Below, one piece after another: positions 57,244-64,000 of a DNA stretch of 64,000 nt. The stretch spans positions 28,421,001 through 28,485,000 of the forward strand of contig CM069877.1 in the NCBI GenBank assembly GCA_036172665.1. The letters are read 5' to 3'. The position numbers and the translations under genes were made by a program. The notes below the pieces were generated by a model, which did not search any database, was not told where the DNA came from, and was given only the letters and a program-made list of their open reading frames with translations. How positions within the stretch are numbered: position 1 is the stretch's first letter; the number at the start of each line of letters is the position of its first letter. Source of the stretch: Prosopocoilus inquinatus (lineage: Eukaryota > Arthropoda > Insecta > Coleoptera > Lucanidae).

Positions 57244-57858
57244 ATTATGAGAAATGTATTATGAAGAAATTAAAAACGTTAAAACCGTATGTAAAAAAGG
57301 CGTTGCACCAAAAACGAGAAAAATTGTTTAAAATTTTCTTGCGCATGCAACAATTCGGAACCCAAGAGGAAAATTTATCTATTAATTTTTTTATGAATAT
57401 GAATGAATAAGCTAACCACTCGTAAGAGTTAAATGCCAAATGACGATTCACTGCTTCATATCTTGAGCAAAACTGAGAATATCGAAAATCTTCCTTTTTT
57501 CGCAATACCAGACCGAAGGATATTTTGTCTGGCAATCAAGGCACATATTTTGTAAATAACTATTGAATCCTACTAAAATTTTGTCTAATATGTCCAGCAA
57601 TTCCAAATTACAACAATTTTTTAATTTTCGTATCTTAAATAAGTGCTGTTTTTAGCAACACAAAGAGTTGCTCCCCAGCATTGTCCTACTTATTTTTGGT
57701 TATCGAACACGCGCAAACTATTGCCGCAAAAAGTTTTTTAAAAAAATCAATAATAAAAAATTTTCCCATATGGTGCGAACTTTTTGGCGGTCACTGTATA
57801 GCAAAAACGTAAAACAAACAAAATGTAAAATACAAACATATACAATTTTGAAATATTA

Positions 57859-58930
57859 TCAGAAGAATTCCTTTATATTATAAAAGCAACTATTTATTAG
57901 GAATTTCTTTAATTTAAATTTAAATAAGGCCAGTGTTCTCGATTCTTTCAGATCTTTTTGGAAGCTTATTATAATAAATTCCCGCATATAACGGCGATTT
58001 TTGGTATTGAGATGTATTTGGGTGCTCAGGACGAAGATTTTCCTTGAAACGGGTATTGTGACCATGAATTTTTTCGGCTTTATTGAATTGGTTAGACTCG
58101 TTAGAGTGTACGTGTATATATTTAAGTAATTTGTATAGGTATATTGAGGAGACAGTTTAGATATTTTGTTTTTTAAAAGTTTCTTTACAAGACGTGCGTG
58201 AAGACAGATTAAACATAAACCTTATAATTCTTTTTTGAATGATAAATATTCTGTTTAAGTCGACAGCTTGGCCCCAAACACATATCATGTAGTTAATATA
58301 AGGGTATACTGTGCTGATGTTTAGAAGATCTTTAGTGACAAAAATGTTCTTTAAGTTTAGGATCAAATAGTAACTTCTGTTCAACTTCGATGCTACATTG
58401 TCAATATGATTTGTCCAACATAAGTGTTTGTCAATTGTGAGTCCCAGAAAACTGGTATATAGTTGTATTTCGATTTTTCTATATTTAAGTTTATTGGCGG
58501 TGTTCCTCATTTTATAATAGAAATCTATGCAAACAGTTTTGTCATAGTTAAGGACCAGTCTGTTCTTGGTACACCATTCATTAACTTGATTAGTGACAAT
58601 ATTTAATTTTTCCTCCAATATAGAGTAATTTAAGGGTGTAATCAAAATTGTAGTGTCATCTACAAAACGGGTAATACCTGCCCTTCAGTTATATGATTAG
58701 TAGATCATTTATAAATATTAAGAAGATTAAAGGAACTAGAATACTTCCTTCAGGTACTCCCATAGTAAAATCGAAATTGTTTGATTAACGTTCATTAATT
58801 TTTACAGAGATTAATACCTAAGTTATTTAGTTTATGTAGTATTAAATTGAAATTTAAACTTTCAAAGGCTATCGTTAAATCATAGAAGTTATCAGCCACT
58901 TTAAGCTTAGAATTGAGGGCGTTACGTATG
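57859..58930 (-). pseudogene. LINE reverse transcriptase C-terminal half
   Basis: On the minus strand an AFESLNFNLILHKLNNLGI block near 58865 corresponds to the AFD polymerase block, followed by GVPEGSILVPLIF and INDLL near 58740, VDDTTILITPL near 58640, then an open frame to 58157 (WCTKNRLVLNYDKTVCIDF, LGLTIDKHLCWTNHI, IQKRIIRFMF). The tail to 57859 ends FKLKKFLINSCFY. Stops and shifts separate these parts, and the catalytic pair reads VDD. It belongs to the LINE 54093-58925 and is not the same family as the LINE at 54525-56882. Confidence 0.75.
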
Positions 58931-59639
58931 GATTGAAAGTGCCTGGATTTATTAAAATAAATAAATGTAACTTAACTCCAACTGATTACAATTTTGAGTA
59001 TTTTCAAATTAAAAATTAGTGCAATTCAAGCAGCGGCGAATATCGCATGTAGTTCGTTGTTGCCAAAAAAGATAAAAGAAAGGTACAAATAAATTGTAAT
59101 TTCACATTCCGTATGAATTTTAATAGACTCATCAAAATTTGACATTACTTTTTTTCCATGAACCGCAAGTAGTACTTTCAGAGCCAGAAAAATGAGATTG
59201 ATTTAAGTAAAAGGGAGAAGGGAATACATTTTTAACGCGCTCGCCTATTTGATGCATAAACTTTCGGATTTATTCATCGATAGTTGATATCGTAGAACAA
59301 ATAAATGTAATTTTACTTCGCTTAGTGAATTAAAATTTTAAATAAAATAATTAATAAACGACATCAGTGATTATTATTACGAAACGCTGCGTTGATGATC
59401 GGGTACGGTATGGGTGGACGTGTTTATACCGGCTACAGGTATTGGAGGAGGAAGGCGGCATTGATCTTGCTAAATATTTCTTTCTCACATATTTTAGCAG
59501 TTCCAAACACGTGGTACCTCTGAAATTTTTGGCTATGGTACAGTAGTCAACAAAAAGTACCCGCAGAAGGTAGCATTTCATGTACTTATATTGAGGTTTT
59601 TTTTATTGGCACACGGTAAAAAAATACATCCTGTATACT

Positions 59640-59965
59640 TACATATGATGAGGAAGTGCAGGATAATCCAGAAATACTCACAATCAGTAAGGAGGGTTGT
59701 AAACCGTATTCAAAACCCACCCACCAGTGCGTACTAAAGACAAGAGTAGAGAGCAGAACTTCAAGATTGAGCTACTCCCCCCCCCTCTCCCGCCAAACTG
59801 CTGGCCGCCTTTTTAGTAGGTTCTGGTAGAACTGGAACGGCTTCGGTTACATTTTGCTCTAAGCCGTAATGAATCAAAATAAACTGCTCCACTGTTACGG
59901 TTTGGAAAACCACTTCTCAGGAAACACCCAAAATATCGAGTTCTAAATCGCACTTATTCTTAATT
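59640..59965. other. No gene recognised
   Basis: A run of C (59777-59786) and unremarkable unique sequence. Confidence 0.3.
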
Positions 59966-59968
59966 GCA

Positions 59969-61401
59969 CAGTGGCGTAACTAGAAATCAAGTCGCCGGGT
60001 TGCAAAATTTTCACCGGCGCCTTTAATTATTACAATATTGTTTCAGAACACTTTAATTATAAGGTGTCGATTTACACAATTAACAACACAATAGTAATGA
60101 GCTTGTCTAACAAATAATACTTTTACAAAATGTACTTTCTATTTATTCGAGGTACGAACCCTTCGCTGGCTATCTTAATAACTAACTACTCCTGGCAGAT
60201 CATACGGCTTATATAGCAGAGCCCTCTGTTGCTGGAACATACTAGAATGATCGAGTAGTCTTCGGTCATGTTCTGTGACGCAAGGCGGCGTACTTATGCT
60301 AAAAATAGATCTGTTTGCGCATCACGGCTGTAACAATATTTAGTATAGCTTTAATAGGTAGTAAAAAAATCATTTAAATATTTTATTAAAAGTTTAAAAA
60401 ACAAAATTATTAATTTTTTTTAAGTTCATTTCTTTAGCTATGCTAAATTAATCACAAGTGCTTAATTGCTCTATTTCAAAAAGTAACGTTAAAATTTTAG
60501 GTTAGAAGAGCAGCGCTAAGCGCGGAGTGCGCTTAAATTGTCTCTGAAATACTTTCTTGAAGAAATTTGTTTTCAGCTGTTTTGAAACAGTCTTCTGGAA
60601 TTTAAAGAGACTAAAATTAATTGCAATTATAGATTAACAGATGGCGATGAATGTTTTTAAGCTGTCTTCCGAAATTTAGAGTGAACAAAATTAATTGCGG
60701 TTACAGATTAACAGGTGCCATTGCTTTCGTTTGAAACTTTCTGTTCAACTTATTTATTTGAATTTTTATTTTGTAATATTGAATTTTTCTGAGCATTTTT
60801 CAATTGCATTGAAATTGCTTCCCGACAAACAGAGAGGACAAAGTTATGACTCACGGCATCAGATGGCACCGCAAATGTCTTTTTATTCAAAATTGTTTTC
60901 AGAACATTGTTCTTGAACGTTCTTAGGTTTTTTCAATTGTTTTCCGATAAATAAAGATTACACGGTTATGATTCAAGGTAACAAATGCTTGTACATTTTT
61001 TCGCTTTACCTATTTGGGTATGAAAAAATGTTTTCAGAACATTATTTTTTTTAACGTTCCTAACGCTTATCAGTTGTTTTGGAATCTCTTCCTGGAAAAT
61101 TACAAATTTATGGCTCAGACTAACAGGTGGCGTTGCAAATCTCGTTCATTCGTAATTGATACTTAAAACGTAGTTGTTTTGAAATTGTTTTCAGGCAATA
61201 AAATCTTCATAAATTAAAATCCTTTTAGTTTAGTATTTTTTCTTCTTTCTTGTCTTACTTGTTTCAGACTGTCTTCCGTATTTGAAAATTTTTTGATGTA
61301 TCACTTACAAATAACCTTTCGCTTTTCCTCGTTTGTGAATCTTTTCTAGAGATTAAGAAAATCTGCAACGTTTTAGTACACCCCATGGAGCAACGCCACT
61401 G
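59969..61401. mobile_element. hAT-like non-autonomous element with internal repeats
   Basis: The left end CAGTGGCGTAACTAG and the right end AGCAACGCCACTG form a short inverted repeat of the CAGNGGCG type used by many hAT elements. The flanks TTAATTGC/TTAAAGCC agree only partly, so the duplication is uncertain. From 60590 to 61200 a unit around AGATTAACAG(A/G)TG(G/C)CG.TGCAAATG recurs five or six times at irregular spacing of about 70-140 bp. The third LTR copy (60039-60335) is inserted near the left end. Confidence 0.5.
60039..60335 (-). mobile_element. Solo LTR, copy 3 (297 bp)
   Basis: On the minus strand it begins TGTTACAGCCGTGATGCGCA and ends CTGAAACA, a proper TG...CA LTR, flanked by ATAT on both sides (60035-60038, 60336-60339), a 4-bp duplication. 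A TATA box (CTATATAAGCC) lies at about 60207-60216. It matches copies 1 and 2 but is shorter at the 3' end, lacking the AACGACT(A/G)TAATTT(A/G)TGAA segment they share. No internal region remains, so it is a solo LTR left by recombination. Confidence 0.8.
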
Positions 61402-62130
61402 TTAAAGCCAGTTAAAATATTTCAAAGTTGACCACGTGACCGTTACGATTGTTTGTTTTCTTTTCTGTAATTTTTGTTAAGTTAAGTTTTGATATATTTG
61501 AAACATTATATTATATTTACGTCAGAATTCATTTTTTTCGACTCCATAAATACAAACGAATTTGAGGAACGAACAAGTGGCGTGAATCATGGCTATTCTG
61601 TTTATTTTTATTATTGAAGATTGTTATTTTCTTTGGCAACTAAATAAAGCAAAAGTACTTAAACTTGACTTCTTAAACTTAAAAAATGCTGTCAAAATAT
61701 TTTATGAAGCAAATAACTAGTTTTGGATAGGGTTTCTGGATTTGATTGGCGTTTAACATGTCGGAGAGGGTTCGGAAAGACATCGTCAGATTCGCCATTT
61801 TTCGAGCTCCTTGCTCCTTATCGTTTACGAAATAGTAAAACTATAACTTAGTGAAAAATTACTGTGGACAATCATATCAAGTTAGGTCACCCAACTATAA
61901 AATCTGAAATTACTAACGAAAATGACGTTATGTTTCCGAACCCTCTCCTACATGTTAAACGTCAAATCAAATCTAGGCACCGTAGTTTTAGGTGGAGCAT
62001 ACTTCAAATGTTTCTTTTGCCAGGCTGGTTGGAAATCTAATTCCACAATTATGTGTGTGTGGGAAAATGCTTCATGCCGCGTCTGTTGCGTCTGCTATTA
62101 TTTTTATTTTATTGCGCAAATGGTTTCACG
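61402..62130. other. No gene recognised; pair of inverted copies at 61755-61980
   Basis: GATTGGCGTTTAACATGTCGGAGAGG near 61743-61768 recurs inverted near 61944-61970 as CCTCTCCTACATGTTAAACGTCAA, here cited as CGGAGAGGGTTCGG and CCGAACCCTCTCC. This marks another MITE of roughly 230 bp (about 61735-61975). Reading frames there are unrecognised. Confidence 0.5.
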
Positions 62131-62420
62131 CTCTATTTTGTTATCGTAATGCAACTCAGACAACCAATCATTTGTTTGGCCCCTGACACCATACCTATCC
62201 AACTTCATTAACAGAAACCCGATATTCACGGTGTCAAAGGCCCTGGAAAGGACAAAAGAACGGGCCATAACTTGTCTATGTACTAATTTTTCAATAGTTT
62301 CGGAGAAAACACTCAAAATCCTAATTGGCCGATGAAATTAATGATTCAAGATCGTTACCAGAAGCTGAGCAGCCGAAAAAAGGCAATACCTGAACCTCTC
62401 TAGGTAAGAAGACGTTCACA
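62130..62420 (-). pseudogene. LINE reverse transcriptase fragment
   Basis: The minus frame reads VFSETIEKLVHRQVMARSF, then directly SRAFDTVNIGFLLMKLDRYG and VRGQTNDWLSE. These are the EK...R and AFDTV..G.LL.KL..YGV.G blocks of non-LTR reverse transcriptases. The residues normally lying between them are missing, so it is a truncated and internally deleted scrap. Confidence 0.75.
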
Positions 62421-64000
62421 GATGACCATTTTAGACGATGTAGCCAACATAAGATTTCCAAAACTGTCAACTTTAGAAACGAAAAGTAGCTCTTGAAGGT
62501 CTTCTAATGCGAAATGGAAAACAGAACGAGAAATCAAACACCGGACAATGACACAAAAAAAGGTAATTTTCGTGAAACGAAATTTTAAATGAAATCAAAA
62601 CTACCAAAATTCCCCGGAATAGGCGCACGCGCTTTTAAAACTTAACACTAACTCAACATGAAAAATTAAATTATTGAAACAATTGTACTTACTGGTTTCT
62701 ATAAAAATATGTGTGTGTGTAAAAATAGAATCGACTTTACTACGTTGCACAGTAATTTATATACGGGGATAAAAATATTATGTGATAACTATTTTTAAAC
62801 TTTTGACGAATTTATTACGCGCTTCTTTCTCTCTCGGATTCTTTTAATAATTATCCAAAAAATGTATTAACGTGCGGCCGTTCGATCAAATTTAAAACTT
62901 AGTTTGGCATTGACTAACAACAAAGTTGCGTAACACTAGACTGTACGTTTGATTTTTGAGGGAACGCGAACGGGTCACCGTAAAAAAAAACTACGCAATT
63001 AACATTAAAACGTTCGGCAAACATTTAAATAATCGCTTAATTACACGGCAAATATGTTTAAAAAAGGTCAACATTCCTTCACAAATGACATACGAAATAA
63101 ATGCGAGCAAAAGTGAAACTGTCGTTAACGCATGTTTTTTCTTTTCTTTTAAGTTTAAAAGTGCTACTTTTGTTTCTTAATTGAATGTCGGCGAATTTTA
63201 CGTTTCCTCCATCTGTTAAAATTTCGAAATCAATTTTAAAATTAAATTGAAAAAAAAATAGGGATTCTTTTTCAGTTATTACCAAACGTAACTTTCTGTT
63301 AACTAATTGTTAGAAAAAGTGTCAAGAGATATTCAAACTTTGGGGAAAAATTTTTCGCACAAATCTGTTTTTGTTGAAACTCTTTTTTTTAAATCATGAC
63401 ATGTACAAAGAATTGTATTGACGGATTTGGAAAACTAACATAAGAAATTTTATGTTAATTATAAATTGTTTTAATACTGACTTCCCTAATTGCAAGTGGT
63501 ATACGTGATAATGTGTTCGATCTAAAAGAAGAAAACGGAAATACTTTTGAATTATTAATCTAACTGTAGAATAGAAGCCCGGAAACATATTTAAAATTAA
63601 TTAAAACAAAACACAAGAAATGAGTAATAGAAATTTAATTTAAAAAAATTATATTAGAAAAACAAATGAAACACTAGAAATATGAATTAGAATTAAAGAA
63701 AAGTTAATTAAAAATATCTGCCTACTTAAAACTATTAAAAAAAGGGAATTATTGATTCTTTAATCAAACTGAAAACGAGGGCAACTGTGTGGGTTATTAA
63801 TTTTGCGCAATATCTAGAAATTGTGTGAAACGTTTTATGCCGCGCCTATCTCATCGGCTTTTATTGCTTTAAAAAGATTCTTCCTGCGTTATTTCCGTCC
63901 CTGAAGTATTTGACAATTTCTTACCTCGGCTATAAAACATTCTCGACGTATCGACACTTCATTATGGCTTTAAGTAAACAATACTGTCTCTGTCGCAAGA
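62420..64000. other. No gene recognised
   Basis: Short frames only (74 residues at 62956-63180 and others), none recognisable. The last 200 bases (63800-64000) are less AT-rich with sites such as TTGCGCAAT and TTTATTG and have no repeat partner here, so they may be host non-coding sequence. Confidence 0.35.

Larger units (their letters stand above)
54228..57796. mobile_element. Foldback element CAGTGACCGCC, interrupted
   Basis: The ends CAGTGACCGCCAAAAGTTCG and its mirror lie at 54228 and 57796, with TATA on both sides (54224-54227, 57797-57800). The left arm (54228 to about 54524, then 56883 to about 56990) pairs with the right arm (about 57270-57796). Pairing resumes exactly on the far side of the LINE at 54525-56882, for instance CTCTTGGGTTC near 56892 with its inverse near 57355. 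The right arm carries about 110 extra bases (57555-57660). No transposase is present. A small MITE sits at the centre. Confidence 0.8.
54093..58925 (-). mobile_element. LINE insertion interrupted in its 3' region by a foldback element
   Basis: The LINE runs on the minus strand from about 58925 to a TTATTATTATTATT-type tail at 54096-54110. Its 3' untranslated part is cut by 54228-57796. GCGTTA occurs just left of the tail (about 54082-54087) and at about 58918-58923, a possible short target duplication. The 5' half of the LINE, with the endonuclease, is missing. Confidence 0.55.
53686..59635. mobile_element. Second copy of the 890-bp TA element, split by insertions
   Basis: The left portion (53686 to about 54090) and the right portion (about 58925-59635) match the full copy at 34681-35571. 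The right end ATACATCCTG-TA (59624-59635) matches the full copy's end. The left portion contains a partly repeated segment (a second ACGA(T/C)GTAAATCA.CCG at about 54045), so a local duplication or two adjacent partial copies preceded the insertion of the LINE that now separates the halves. Confidence 0.65.

Overview
This window looks like AT-rich nuclear DNA from an insect. The evidence is the kind and density of transposons, the very short unique stretches, and the absence of any intact gene. A beetle or similar is my guess, and no single feature proves it. I found no complete host gene. Almost everything recognisable is a transposable element, most of them broken, and many sit inside one another.

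Layout. 1-12 kb: a small palindromic element, a 1,298-bp Tc1/mariner-type transposon (2338-3635), a relic of a second transposase (about 3.8-4.25 kb), a tRNA-like SINE head, a dispersed repeat with an inverted partner at 20.6 kb, a possible hAT relic, and duplicated LINE 3' ends. 12.0-17.5 kb: a long-inverted-repeat element (12034-17473) split by a TTAA-flanked element (13553-17213). The inner element carries a fused Mutator-like transposase and YqaJ nuclease gene, now broken by two frame breaks and one stop. 17.5-32 kb: palindromic MITEs, LINE reverse transcriptase fragments on both strands, and a foldback element at 24.8-25.8 kb. 32-44 kb: a degenerate hammerhead motif, a solo LTR in a TGATAA/TTATCA-rich tract, an 890-bp TA-flanked element, a Tc1 relic, a possible signal-peptide first exon on the minus strand (38.0 kb), and a BEL/Pao relic split by a second 1,298-bp transposon. 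44-53 kb: a second solo LTR, two more long-inverted-repeat elements, a MULE transposase relic, and the most interesting locus: a 1,041-bp insertion (51227-52267) made of three 311-bp tandem units plus an inverted partial unit. Each tandem unit contains a hammerhead-ribozyme-like fold, and the insertion is flanked by a 13-bp duplication. 53.7-59.6 kb: a four-layer nest (TA element, LINE, foldback element, second LINE). 60-64 kb: a hAT-like element with a third copy of the LTR inside it, a reverse transcriptase fragment, and unannotated sequence.

Two stretches (about 7.57-8.06 kb and 52.7-53.3 kb) are non-repetitive here and rich in homeodomain-type TAAT sites. Together with the 38-kb exon candidate they hint that the window may lie in a long intron or gene-poor flank of a host gene. 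All coordinates of repeat ends were read by eye from inverted or direct repeats.
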